Assembly: GCA_902626435.1 (NCBI GenBank)
Contig: CACOFO010000008.1
Coordinates: 1 to 40,423, forward strand
Source: an uncultured Prochlorococcus sp.
Lineage (GTDB): Bacteria; Cyanobacteriota; Cyanobacteriia; PCC-6307; Cyanobiaceae
Length of the DNA: 40,423 bases
Direction: 5' to 3'
The notes below the pieces were generated by a model that was not told where the DNA came from, made no database searches, and saw only the letters and a list, made by a program, of their open reading frames with translations. A program made the translations under genes and the position numbers. This document shows positions 18,498-26,236 of this stretch, piece after piece (positions within the stretch are counted from its first letter, which is position 1; each line of letters opens with the position of its first letter).

Positions 18498-19100
18498 ATG
18501 ACCAACCCATGGAATAATAGTCATAGGTTTTCTATATTGATGTTGATCGAAATGGTTTCTATTTTTTCATCACTACATAAGTCTTGTAAAAGACTACTTA
18601 TTTTTCTCCCCTTAATTATTGGTTTACTTCTTAATCCAATTTCTGCTAATGCTCTTTATCCTAGTGATCCTTCATCAGTTGACGTACTAAAAGACGATCT
18701 TCACGGTGCCGACCTTCATAATACTGAATATGTTAAATATGATTTATCTAATCAAGATTTAGGTGAAGCCAATCTACAAGGCGCCTATATGAGCGTAACA
18801 ACAGCAAAAAACTCTAGTTTTAAAGGGGCCAACATGAAGGACCTTATTGCATATGCAACCCGCTTCGATAATGCTGATTTTACAGATGCAAATCTAACTA
18901 ATGGTGAGCTAATGAAAAGTGTTTTTGATGGAGCAATTATTGATGGAGCAGACTTTACTGATGCAAATCTTGATCTTTCTCAGAGAAAATCATTATGTGA
19001 AAGAGCTAGTGGAACTAACCCGAAAACTGGAGTTGATACAATAGATAGTCTTGAATGCACTGGTTTAAAAGGTTACATGCCTCCTAAACCAAAAGCTTAA
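18498..19100 (+). CDS. Exported pentapeptide-repeat protein, probably lumenal
   Basis: The 200-residue protein has a long N-terminal region with a hydrophobic segment (about residues 33-49, LLIFLPLIIGLLLNPIS) ending at an ANA-like cleavage site before LYPSDP. A block of A(D/N)LXX repeats follows at about 72-160, for example LHGADLHNTEYVKYDLSNQD, ANLQGAYM, ANLTNGEL and GADFTDANLDLS. Pentapeptide repeats fold as a right-handed beta-helix. A C-terminal region has two cysteines (SLCERAS, LECTGL). Export to the thylakoid lumen or periplasm is inferred and the role is unknown. Translation might begin at a later Met (about residue 15 or 19). Confidence 0.85.
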   Translation: MTNPWNNSHRFSILMLIEMVSIFSSLHKSCKRLLIFLPLIIGLLLNPISANALYPSDPSSVDVLKDDLHGADLHNTEYVKYDLSNQDLGEANLQGAYMSVTTAKNSSFKGANMKDLIAYATRFDNADFTDANLTNGELMKSVFDGAIIDGADFTDANLDLSQRKSLCERASGTNPKTGVDTIDSLECTGLKGYMPPKPKA

Positions 19101-19108
19101 TATTAAAT

Positions 19109-19477
19109 CTAATTAATCTCAGATGGGTAAATATTGCCAGGCTCTTTTGAGCGTGGCTTTTTGCTATACCACCATTCTTGTATATCAGAAGAAAACTTCT
19201 TTGAAAAAAGGGTAATTACGGTTTCAACTTGTTTTGAGCCAGGCTCTAAGATCTGAACCGAATAAGATGGACATTTTCTCGATGCCATATCTGCTACAAA
19301 CCTAGACCCTATTCTTCTCCAACTTGGTTCCTTACTTCTCCAAGCAATCCTTGAACATGGCCAAGGTAACTCTTCTCTATCGTAAAGTCTGCAACATGGT
19401 CCAATAACCTTATAACTGTACTGACCACCGTAACTTGATTGAATACTTCCAGTCTTGAAAAATTCAAATTTATTCAT
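19109..19477 (-). CDS. Conserved hypothetical protein with four cysteines
   Basis: I do not recognise a named family for this 122-residue protein. It is rich in aromatic and basic residues, has no clear signal peptide or membrane segment, and contains cysteines at 28, 29, 41 and 69 (GPCCRLYDREELPWPCSR and SRKCPSY). The cysteine spacing could bind a metal or cluster, but this is only a guess. The compact composition and ATG start at 19477 support a real gene. It lies downstream of petF on the same strand, separated by a hairpin, so co-transcription is uncertain. Confidence 0.75.
   Translation of the reverse strand: MNKFEFFKTGSIQSSYGGQYSYKVIGPCCRLYDREELPWPCSRIAWRSKEPSWRRIGSRFVADMASRKCPSYSVQILEPGSKQVETVITLFSKKFSSDIQEWWYSKKPRSKEPGNIYPSEIN
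19136..19162 (+). terminator. Intrinsic terminator of the pentapeptide gene
   Basis: A GC-rich hairpin reads GCCA-g-GCTC, loop TTTT, GAGC-g-TGGC (19136-19157), with one symmetric G/G mismatch, followed by TTTTT at 19158-19162. It starts 35 bases after the pentapeptide gene stop. It lies inside the 3' coding part of the convergent gene at 19109-19477. This is the most canonical rho-independent terminator I saw in the window. Confidence 0.8.
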
Positions 19478-19487
19478 TTACATTAAA

Positions 19488-19508
19488 GCCACCTTTATAG
19501 AGGGTGGC
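19488..19508 (-). terminator. Candidate terminator after petF
   Basis: On the minus strand a GCCACC stem pairs with GGTGGC across a 9-base loop, followed by TTTAAT. It lies between the petF stop at 19553 and the ATG of the next gene at 19477. The stem is GC-rich against an AT-rich background, but the T-run is short, so termination may be partial. Confidence 0.55.
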
Positions 19509-19552
19509 AGAGAAATAATAAATTATCAACTTAAAAAAGTTAATTTTTATAA

Positions 19553-19852
19553 TTAATACAATTCTTCCTCAGCATGAGTAGTAATAGTTACATCAGATGT
19601 TGGATAAGCAACACATGTTAGTACAAAACCAGCCTCCAGTTGATCATCATCTAAGAAACTCTGGTCTGATTGATCAACACTCCCTGAAGTCACTTTCCCT
19701 GCACATGTTGAACATGCGCCAGCTCTGCAGGAATAAGGAAGGTCGATACCTTGTTCTTCAGCAGCATCGAGGATGTACTGGTCATCAGGTACTTCAATAG
19801 TTGAATTAAGACCTTCGATTTCGCTAATCAGTGTAACTTTGTAAGAAGTCAT
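19553..19852 (-). CDS. petF: Plant-type [2Fe-2S] ferredoxin
   Basis: Soluble electron carrier that accepts electrons from photosystem I and passes them to FNR and other reductases. The 99-residue acidic protein has the cluster ligands Cys42, Cys47, Cys50 and Cys80 in [16 protein letters not shown] and VLTCVAYP, the CX4CX2CX29C pattern of photosynthetic ferredoxins. The acidic C-terminus EEELY is typical of the FNR-binding form. It appears monocistronic, bounded by a 134-base upstream gap and a downstream hairpin. Confidence 0.96.
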   Translation of the reverse strand: MTSYKVTLISEIEGLNSTIEVPDDQYILDAAEEQGIDLPYSCRAGACSTCAGKVTSGSVDQSDQSFLDDDQLEAGFVLTCVAYPTSDVTITTHAEEELY

Positions 19853-19986
19853 TTAAATAAAAAATTGTTGGTAACTAGTACCTATCAATTACATTTTTAA
19901 CATCGACTAGGACGATATGTGAGTTTTTGAAGTAAAAAATGACACAATAAAATGTATTTAAGAGTATCTATAAGTAAAACTTATGT

Positions 19987-20898
19987 TTAGGGTAACTTTC
20001 TGGTTTTTTGCGCAGAAATACACGCCCAATCTTTTCTAGATGATACGTCCAATAATTTCAAGTTATTTTGAATTAATATTTTTATAATTTCATCTTTTTG
20101 TGAATTCAGAATTCCACTAAAAATGACTTCCCCATTGTTCCTCAAGCAATTATAAATATTTGGAATCATTTCTTTTATTACTTCAGCAAGAATATTACAT
20201 AAAACAAAATCAAATTGCTTAAGTTGTTTTTGTAAAATTACCTCATTAAAAGATCCCAAATATGTATTTAAGTTTTTTAAATTACCGAAATTTAATTGAA
20301 AATTAGATTTAGTTGAATTGATAGCTAAATAATCATTATCCACTGCGCAAACCTCTTTAGCACCAAGGATTCTTGCGGCAACGCTCAAAATCCCGCTACC
20401 ACTCCCAATATCTAATACCTTTTTATCAGAAAATAAAATATTCTCCATTTTTTCTAAGCAAAGATAAGTCGAAGGGTGACTTCCTGTGCCAAAGGCTGCT
20501 CCAGGATCAATTTTTATTATTTTTTTATCGTTAAATTTTTTATCTAAATTTATCCAACAAGGCAATATTAAAAAATGATTTCCTACTAATTCAGGCGCCC
20601 AATATTTTTTCCAGCCTTCCAACCAATCTTCCTCTTTAATGATACTCCAATCAAAAAATTGATTCTGCTGATCATGAATGTTTAGAAGTTTGCTAATTAT
20701 TTTTTCAAAACTACTTCTAGAACTCTCGCACCAATCATCAATTGGAAGCCATATATTCACCTCTTTTTTATTTTCATTTTTAATTAAATATTCGAATGAA
20801 AAACTAAATATTCCCAGCTCATTTAATTTCCAAATAATAATTTCTTCTAGATCACTTTCTATCAGAAAAGTTAATTTATACCAATCTTTAATTACCAT
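19987..20898 (-). CDS. prmA: Ribosomal protein L11 methyltransferase
   Basis: SAM-dependent enzyme that trimethylates ribosomal protein L11. The 303-residue protein has the family signature [15 protein letters not shown], motif [16 protein letters not shown] and the [10 protein letters not shown] segment around the NPP-like catalytic motif. The N-terminal substrate-recognition domain (about 1-110) is divergent. It lies 17 bases downstream of serA on the same strand, so the two are probably co-transcribed. Confidence 0.93.
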   Translation of the reverse strand: MVIKDWYKLTFLIESDLEEIIIWKLNELGIFSFSFEYLIKNENKKEVNIWLPIDDWCESSRSSFEKIISKLLNIHDQQNQFFDWSIIKEEDWLEGWKKYWAPELVGNHFLILPCWINLDKKFNDKKIIKIDPGAAFGTGSHPSTYLCLEKMENILFSDKKVLDIGSGSGILSVAARILGAKEVCAVDNDYLAINSTKSNFQLNFGNLKNLNTYLGSFNEVILQKQLKQFDFVLCNILAEVIKEMIPNIYNCLRNNGEVIFSGILNSQKDEIIKILIQNNLKLLDVSSRKDWACISAQKTRKLP

Positions 20899-20915
20899 TA
20901 ATAGAGCAAGACTCT

Positions 20916-22502
20916 TTATAAAGTAACTGGATTAGCGTTGGTAATTCCCTCTACTTCAATAATGGTATCAAGCAACTTATTAGGTATTGGATCATCAATA
21001 CTTAGAACCATAACTGCTTCCCCTCTAACAATTTTGCGCCCAACTTGCATTGAGGCGATATTTACATTGTTACTACCTAATAAAGAGCCCAGCTTTCCAA
21101 TAATACCAGGCATATCTCTGTGTCTAGTCACCAACATATATCTACTTGGAGATACGTTAACTGGGTATTGATCAATACTAATAATTCTTAATTCTCCATC
21201 AGCGAAAATGCTTCCTGCTACGCTATGGTTCCCATTGTCCCCAAAAGTAGTTAACTGAAGCGAACCACTTGCAAATTCAGGCCTTGCCTCATCTTTACTT
21301 TCGACAATTGTAATGCCCCTAGAATTAGCTTCTAGAGATGCATTCACATAATTAATCCTATCTCCTAACGCTTTACTTAGAAGGCCTTTTAGACTAGCTA
21401 TTATTAATGGTTGAGAAGGATGTTGAACAAATTCGCCTTGAAGCTTCACCTCAAGTTTTTGAATCTGTCCACCTGAAAGCTGGCTTATAAGCAGACCCAT
21501 TGTTTCAGCCAGCTGCAAATGAGGTTTTAAGCTATCCATAATATCAGGGCTTAAACCTGGAATATTTACCGCAGTTCTAGCAGATAAACCAAGCAAGACG
21601 TCTCTGATTTGTTCTGCAACATCAACAGCTACATTTTCTTGTGCTTCCCGGGTAGATGCTCCTAAGTGAGGGGTAAGAATAAGATTCTTTTCAACCTTCA
21701 AAAGTGGTGAATTAGATTCCAGAGGTTCTTTAGAAAAGACATCTATTGCAGCTCCGCCAATCAGTGATTTATTTAAAGCTTCTGCTAATGCTTCTTCATC
21801 AATTAGGCCTCCTCGAGCACAATTAATTAATTTTGCGTTACTTTTCATACTTTTGAGAACCTCCATATTTACTAAATTCTCTGTCTCTGGTGTGCGAGGC
21901 AAATGCAAGGTTACATAATCGGATTGTTGGAATAAATCCTCTATTTCAGATAGTTTAACTTTTATTTGTTGAGCTCTTTCAGTTGAAACAAAGGGATCAA
22001 ATCCGAAAACTTCCATTCCTAATGCATTGGCAACTTTCGCTACATGAGCACCAATTTTTCCTAAACCTACTACACCTAATTTTTTTTTATAAAGCTCATT
22101 CCCAACAAATTTCTTTCTTTCCCATTTACCTAACAAAGTACTACTATTAGCAATTGGAATATGTCTAGATAAGGCCAACATCATAGCTATAGTATGTTCA
22201 GCAGCAGCTATCGTGTTACCTCCTGGTGAATTAACAACAAGAACTCCTTTATGAGTAGCAGCCTTAACATCTACATTGTCAACTCCAACTCCTGCTCTAC
22301 CAATAATTCTCAGTTTACTTGAAGAGTTAATAATTTCCTCAGTCACTTGAGTACCAGAGCGAATCATCAAAGCATCATAATCTTTAATAATGGAAGACAG
22401 CTCAGATTCTGATATTCCTATCTTCTGATCAACCTGAGCAACTTGCGAAAGAATATCGATTCCTGTTTGATCAATTGGATCTGTAATGAGAACTTTTGTC
22501 AT
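20916..22502 (-). CDS. serA: D-3-phosphoglycerate dehydrogenase
   Basis: Oxidises 3-phosphoglycerate with NAD as the first step of the phosphorylated serine pathway. The 528-residue protein is the long form. It has an N-terminal catalytic domain with [20 protein letters not shown], the NAD-binding [13 protein letters not shown], catalytic Arg/Glu/His segments ([22 protein letters not shown]), an intervening domain and a C-terminal ACT domain ([20 protein letters not shown]). ACT domains usually mediate serine feedback. It is divergent from the gene at 22602 across 99 bases. Confidence 0.96.
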   Translation of the reverse strand: MTKVLITDPIDQTGIDILSQVAQVDQKIGISESELSSIIKDYDALMIRSGTQVTEEIINSSSKLRIIGRAGVGVDNVDVKAATHKGVLVVNSPGGNTIAAAEHTIAMMLALSRHIPIANSSTLLGKWERKKFVGNELYKKKLGVVGLGKIGAHVAKVANALGMEVFGFDPFVSTERAQQIKVKLSEIEDLFQQSDYVTLHLPRTPETENLVNMEVLKSMKSNAKLINCARGGLIDEEALAEALNKSLIGGAAIDVFSKEPLESNSPLLKVEKNLILTPHLGASTREAQENVAVDVAEQIRDVLLGLSARTAVNIPGLSPDIMDSLKPHLQLAETMGLLISQLSGGQIQKLEVKLQGEFVQHPSQPLIIASLKGLLSKALGDRINYVNASLEANSRGITIVESKDEARPEFASGSLQLTTFGDNGNHSVAGSIFADGELRIISIDQYPVNVSPSRYMLVTRHRDMPGIIGKLGSLLGSNNVNIASMQVGRKIVRGEAVMVLSIDDPIPNKLLDTIIEVEGITNANPVTL

Positions 22503-22601
22503 TTAAGATTGATTCTTTAATCTTTTACTTTAACTTAATCTATAGTGTATGTATCTAAGTTTATTAATTTGAATAACACACAAACATTTGAGGATTGAAA
22601 T

Positions 22602-23168
22602 TTGACTAAAAGTATTGTCATATTTGAAGACATTGATAAATGTATCCAGCTATTTGATGTTTTCAAAGAAAAATCAGTAATGCTCTCTGAAGCTATTTTG
22701 ATCCCACCAATAACTGAGAAAATATCATCACATGAAACAGAATTACTAAATAAGAAATCAAATATCTTATATAAATCTCAAAAATTTGAAGATATAAGAA
22801 TCTTAAATCCTAAACTTGATAGAAAGATTAGACAAAGAGATATGAGTAGATGGCTAATGCCATTTGGTTTTTTAGCTGGAATAGCTTTTTCTAATATGAC
22901 AAATTTATCTACTTTCAGCTTTCTTGGTTTAAATAACATCGGGGAATCCATAATTGGAGGTCTTTTAGGAATGGGTTCAGGATATTTAGGAAGCGTTGTT
23001 TCTTCTGCCAGTATCAACATTAATAGAAATAAAGAGTTGAGATCAATCATTAACCTTAATAAAGAGGGTAAATGGCTTGTTCTGCTTGAAAATCAAATTG
23101 GAACTGAATTACCTTGGGCTTTAATAAAACAATCAGAAGCAAAAGATATAATTTTTTTAGATGGCTAA
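22602..23168 (+). CDS. Conserved two-helix membrane protein of unknown function
   Basis: No family name recognised. The 188-residue protein starts at TTG (22602), supported by a GAGG ribosome site 8 bases upstream. Residues 1-80 are soluble and charged. Two hydrophobic segments follow at about 85-110 (WLMPFGFLAGIAFSNMTNLS) and 112-135 (a glycine-rich GESIIGGLLGMGSGYLGS helix), then a short soluble tail. Its TAA is followed directly by the ATG of the S4-domain gene, so the two are translationally coupled and may function together. Confidence 0.82.
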   Translation: MTKSIVIFEDIDKCIQLFDVFKEKSVMLSEAILIPPITEKISSHETELLNKKSNILYKSQKFEDIRILNPKLDRKIRQRDMSRWLMPFGFLAGIAFSNMTNLSTFSFLGLNNIGESIIGGLLGMGSGYLGSVVSSASININRNKELRSIINLNKEGKWLVLLENQIGTELPWALIKQSEAKDIIFLDG

Positions 23169-23960
23169 ATGGTTGACTTAAAAAAAATCTCAGAAAATTC
23201 AAACTACAAAAGTGAAACTCAGGAATTAATTAATATTGCTAACTTAGCTTACAAACACTGGGAAACTTATTGGACTGGATTTAATTCGACCTATGTTTGC
23301 GAGGAGATTTTAAAAGATTTTGAAAATTTAAATGATTTCAAATTTTTTGTTTATGGAGGATTTTCCTCTTCTCAAAGATCAAGAATAGCTTGCTTCAGAG
23401 AAGATAATATTATTGAAGAGGAGTTGTTAAAAAGCAATTTTCCAGCACAAGGTATACAAATTAATGGCAATTTTTTATTTGATAATCCTACGCAAGACGA
23501 CTTTAGATCCCTTTTAATCGAAAATGGGTTAATTAAAAAGAAAATAGGTGATATTTGGACTATTGGCGATAGGGGAGCACAAGGGATAATTGACAATTTA
23601 GATATTGATTATCTAAATGAAAAGATTTTTTATTTGAGAGACGTAAAAGTAAAAATTAATTTAGTTGATATAGATCAATTACAAATACCTACGGGAAGAT
23701 TAAAAAAACTTGTTAACACCGTAGAAGCTTCAACAAGATTAGATGCTATAGCTTCAGCAGGTTTTAGAATATCACGAACCAAAATTAATGAAAGGATAGA
23801 AAATGGAATGCTCAAATTAAATGGAAGCAAAGTTAATAAGCCAACTATTAATTTAAAAATTGGCGATAAACTAGAGCTAGAAAATAAAGGATTTATAGAA
23901 ATTCTAAATTTAGAAATCACCAAAAGAGAAAGATGGAAAGTTAAATTACTTAGAAAATGA
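23169..23960 (+). CDS. S4-domain RNA-binding protein ('photosystem II S4 domain' family, YlmH-like)
   Basis: The 263-residue protein has an N-terminal YlmH-like region (FVYGGFSSSQRSRIACF, then IGDIWTIGDRGAQGIIDN) and a C-terminal S4 RNA-binding domain at about residues 180-245 (RLDAIASAGFRISRTKIN, then LKLNGSKVNKP). In cyanobacteria this family is annotated as a photosystem II S4 domain protein; YlmH homologues in other bacteria act at the ribosome. I infer an RNA- or ribosome-associated role. Its ATG abuts the upstream stop codon, and tRNA-Val lies 49 bases downstream. Confidence 0.88.
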   Translation: MVDLKKISENSNYKSETQELINIANLAYKHWETYWTGFNSTYVCEEILKDFENLNDFKFFVYGGFSSSQRSRIACFREDNIIEEELLKSNFPAQGIQINGNFLFDNPTQDDFRSLLIENGLIKKKIGDIWTIGDRGAQGIIDNLDIDYLNEKIFYLRDVKVKINLVDIDQLQIPTGRLKKLVNTVEASTRLDAIASAGFRISRTKINERIENGMLKLNGSKVNKPTINLKIGDKLELENKGFIEILNLEITKRERWKVKLLRK

Positions 23961-24009
23961 AACTTAACCTGCTATTTTCTTATAAGGGAGATATAAAATT
24001 CTTCAATTT

Positions 24010-24081
24010 GGGCGATTAGCTCAGTGGTAGAGCACTACCTCGACACGGTAGTGGCCACTGGTTCGAATCCAGTATCGCCCA
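24010..24081 (+). tRNA. trnV: tRNA-Val (anticodon GAC)
   Basis: A 72-base cloverleaf: acceptor GGGCGAT/ATCGCCC, D-arm GCTC-AGTGGTA-GAGC, anticodon stem CTACC/GGTAG with loop TCGACAC, a five-base variable loop, T-arm ACTGG-TTCGAAT-CCAGT and discriminator A. The anticodon is GAC, for valine. CCA is not encoded, so it must be added after transcription. The base at position 33 reads C instead of the nearly universal U. Confidence 0.95.
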
Positions 24082-24148
24082 TTAAAACTTTTGACGACCT
24101 AACTTATATCCACAGAAAATAATTTCATTTTTTAGATTATTAAAAAAA

Positions 24149-24766
24149 ATGAAACTTAATCAAATAATTAATCTTCATAAGGGGCTTACAGCATTTGTAG
24201 TAATAGGACTTATGACTTTTTTTGATAACTTTACTATAGCTCCCTACGTTTATTTAGCTCTGCACGGAACTTATGGATTACTTTGGCTACTAAAAGAAAA
24301 GATATTCCCGGATCCTTATTTTAAAGAAAAAATCAATTTTTTAACTTCAGTCACTGGTTTTATTTTCCTTGGAAGTTACTGGGTAGCTCCCTACATTCTT
24401 ATCTCATCTGAGAAATCTGTTCCAAATATCGTAATAGCTGCTTCTGTATCTATAAATATAATTGGTGTCTTTTTACACTTCGCTAGTGATGCTCAAAAAT
24501 ATTTTTCTCTTAAATTAAAAAAAGATCTAATAAAAGAAGGATTTTTTAAAAACATAAGGAATACAAATTATCTAGGAGAAATACTAATTTATCTATCATT
24601 CGCCATCCTTTCAATGAGTTTCATTCCATTACTAATTCTTGCAATATTTTTCTCAATAGTTTTTCTGCCAAGAATGATAAAAAAAGATAAGTCGCTCTCA
24701 AAATATGATTCATTCGAAGAATACAAAAAGAAAACTGGTCTTATTTTGCCTAAATTAAATGCTTGA
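24149..24766 (+). CDS. ICMT/DUF1295-like integral membrane protein
   Basis: The 205-residue protein has about five hydrophobic helices. Its C-terminal segment TNYLGEILIYLSFAIL, followed by LPRMIKKDKSLSKYDSFEEYKKKTGLILP, resembles the isoprenylcysteine methyltransferase / DUF1295 / steroid-reductase-like superfamily, in which this region binds the cofactor. Methyl transfer or reduction is therefore possible, but the substrate is unknown. The last 8 bases overlap the start of the PPOX gene, indicating an operon. Confidence 0.75.
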   Translation: MKLNQIINLHKGLTAFVVIGLMTFFDNFTIAPYVYLALHGTYGLLWLLKEKIFPDPYFKEKINFLTSVTGFIFLGSYWVAPYILISSEKSVPNIVIAASVSINIIGVFLHFASDAQKYFSLKLKKDLIKEGFFKNIRNTNYLGEILIYLSFAILSMSFIPLLILAIFFSIVFLPRMIKKDKSLSKYDSFEEYKKKTGLILPKLNA

Positions 24767-25310
24767 TAACAACTTACCAAGCTGGAGACAAGATTTAAAA
24801 TCTGCTAGAAAAAAAGAGGGTAAATCACTCTCTAATAGATGGATACAGCTTGCAACAGTAAGCCAAGAAAATGAGCCAAGATTAAGAACAGTTGTTTTCA
24901 GAGGATGGCATAAAGATAGTTCAATGATTATTTTCACAGATAGAAGAAGTGAAAAGATTGGGCATTTAAAATCCAACCCTAATGCAGAAATATTATGGTT
25001 CTTTTTGAAAACCAAATCACAATATAGATTCAAAGGGGAAATACGTGAATTAAGTGATAACAAAAATTATTGGGATTCATTATCAGAAAAATCAAAATCT
25101 TCTTGGTTTTGGGGATCTCCTGGAGAGAAAATAAACCCAAAAGTGAAATCTTCTTATGAAATATTATCCAATCTTCCCATATCAGAAAATTTTGTAGTTC
25201 TAAATTTTGAAATCGAATCAGTAGATCTTCTTAAATTAGAACAGCCCATTCACAAAAGATATTTTTGGGAAAAGATTAAGAAATGGGAAAAAGTTGAAAT
25301 TAATCCTTAA
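24759..25310 (+). CDS. Pyridoxamine-phosphate-oxidase-like FMN-binding protein (Alr4036 type)
   Basis: The 183-residue protein resembles the PPOX split-barrel fold: RWIQLATVSQENEPRLRTVVFRGW at the N-terminus, then FTDRRSEKIGHLKSNPNAEILWFF, and a W-rich segment SSWFWGSPGEKINP. These correspond to FMN-binding parts of the Alr4036-type pyridoxamine 5'-phosphate oxidase family. It lacks the full-length PdxH C-terminal signature, so activity on pyridoxamine phosphate is not established. Its start overlaps the preceding membrane-protein gene. Confidence 0.85.
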   Translation: MLDNNLPSWRQDLKSARKKEGKSLSNRWIQLATVSQENEPRLRTVVFRGWHKDSSMIIFTDRRSEKIGHLKSNPNAEILWFFLKTKSQYRFKGEIRELSDNKNYWDSLSEKSKSSWFWGSPGEKINPKVKSSYEILSNLPISENFVVLNFEIESVDLLKLEQPIHKRYFWEKIKKWEKVEINP

Positions 25311-25384
25311 ATATTTCTAAATTGTATATTTAGGTTGAAAAAAATTTAGTGATCGGTCAGTTTTAAAAAAGAAGTATTATTCGC

Positions 25385-25558
25385 ATGAATTTCTCAGAAA
25401 TTCCAGAAAGCCCCTTTATTTTTTTATCTTGGGTGACTACGATAGGATTGTTTTTAAGTCTTTCTGAAGCAACAATTAAGATAAAAATTGAGAGGAGAAA
25501 TAGGTATCGAAAAAGGTTAGAACTAATAAATAGTCTTTATCCTAAAAAGTTAGCTTGA
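25385..25558 (+). CDS. Small single-helix membrane protein with basic SLYP tail
   Basis: A 57-residue ORF starting at ATG 25385. It has one hydrophobic helix at about 11-28 (FIFLSWVTTIGLFLSLSE) and a strongly basic tail (IKIKIERRNRYRKRLELI) ending NSLYPKKLA. The tail ends like that of the small protein at 36073 (KKLESLYPTNKK). The topology is plausible for a real membrane protein with a cytosolic basic tail, but no function is known. Its 3' end overlaps the convergent DoxX gene by 9 bases. Confidence 0.7.
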   Translation: MNFSEIPESPFIFLSWVTTIGLFLSLSEATIKIKIERRNRYRKRLELINSLYPKKLA

Positions 25559-26101
25559 AGTATCTGAAAGTAAGTTCGCTTGGAGAAATTGAAATAAACC
25601 ACCTTTACTTGTTTCTTCTTTAGATTCAACTTTCTTAGAGATATCTAATTTTTTTGAAGATATAATTTCCTCCTCATCTTCTGATTTCAAAATTCTAATA
25701 ATAACTTCATCTAAGGAAAAATTACCAGGTCCTGTTAAGGCAATTGAAGTTGATGAAGCGAAATACAAAAGTAGAAGCTCTAGTAGAAAAATATTAAAAC
25801 CGGCAGTGACAAGTGCGTGATATATAGCTACAGAAATTGTTCCAACAATTGCTAAAGCTCCAAATCTTGTAGCTAAGCCGATGATTAATAACCAACTACC
25901 ACCTATCTCAGAGAATGCAGCTATGTATGATAAAAATATTGGGAATGGTAGATGCAATGGTCTGACAAAGGCGTCAGCAAAATTTTCTATATTGGCTAGT
26001 TTCTCATAACCGTGGTGAATAAGAACAGTTCCAGTTATAACTCTAAGAATTAATAAAGCAGTATCTTTGCTAAACGACTTAGTAAGAATTGTTGAAAGCA
26101 C
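25550..26101 (-). CDS. DoxX-family membrane protein
   Basis: Integral membrane protein with four predicted helices in its first 130 residues. The DoxX family features are visible as LRVITGTVLIHHGYEKLANIE, then FLSYIAAFSEIGGSWLLIIG and LATRFGALAIVGTISVAIYHAL. The C-terminal 50 residues are charged and Ser/Lys/Glu-rich, probably cytosolic. DoxX proteins are linked to redox and sulphur metabolism in some bacteria, but their role here is unknown. The start is GTG at 26101. Confidence 0.88.
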   Translation of the reverse strand: MLSTILTKSFSKDTALLILRVITGTVLIHHGYEKLANIENFADAFVRPLHLPFPIFLSYIAAFSEIGGSWLLIIGLATRFGALAIVGTISVAIYHALVTAGFNIFLLELLLLYFASSTSIALTGPGNFSLDEVIIRILKSEDEEEIISSKKLDISKKVESKEETSKGGLFQFLQANLLSDTSS

Positions 26102-26178
26102 TTAAAAAAAATATCCTTAAGTAAAAATAACTAGTCACAATATCCATCGTGGATTAAACAGCAAAAGTCGCCACTAAT

Positions 26179-26194
26179 TAAGTATTAATACTTA
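26179..26194. promoter_or_regulatory. 16-base perfect palindrome upstream of doxX
   Basis: TAAGTATTAATACTTA is a perfect inverted repeat located 78 bases upstream of the DoxX start and 43 bases after the photolyase-like gene stop. It could be an operator for a dimeric regulator or part of a hairpin. AT-rich palindromes of this length also arise by chance. Confidence 0.35.
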
Positions 26195-26236
26195 CTTATC
26201 TTAAGAATTATTTTCCTGAATAAGAAGTCAATTGAG

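Noticed and set aside
24082-24148. Integration (attachment) site at the tRNA-Val 3' end
   Set aside because: No repeat of the tRNA 3' end, integrase gene or phage-like genes are seen downstream.
25317-25333. Hairpin CTAAAT/ATTTAG after the PPOX gene
   Set aside because: Six AT-dominated pairs with no following U-run; likely chance in this base composition.
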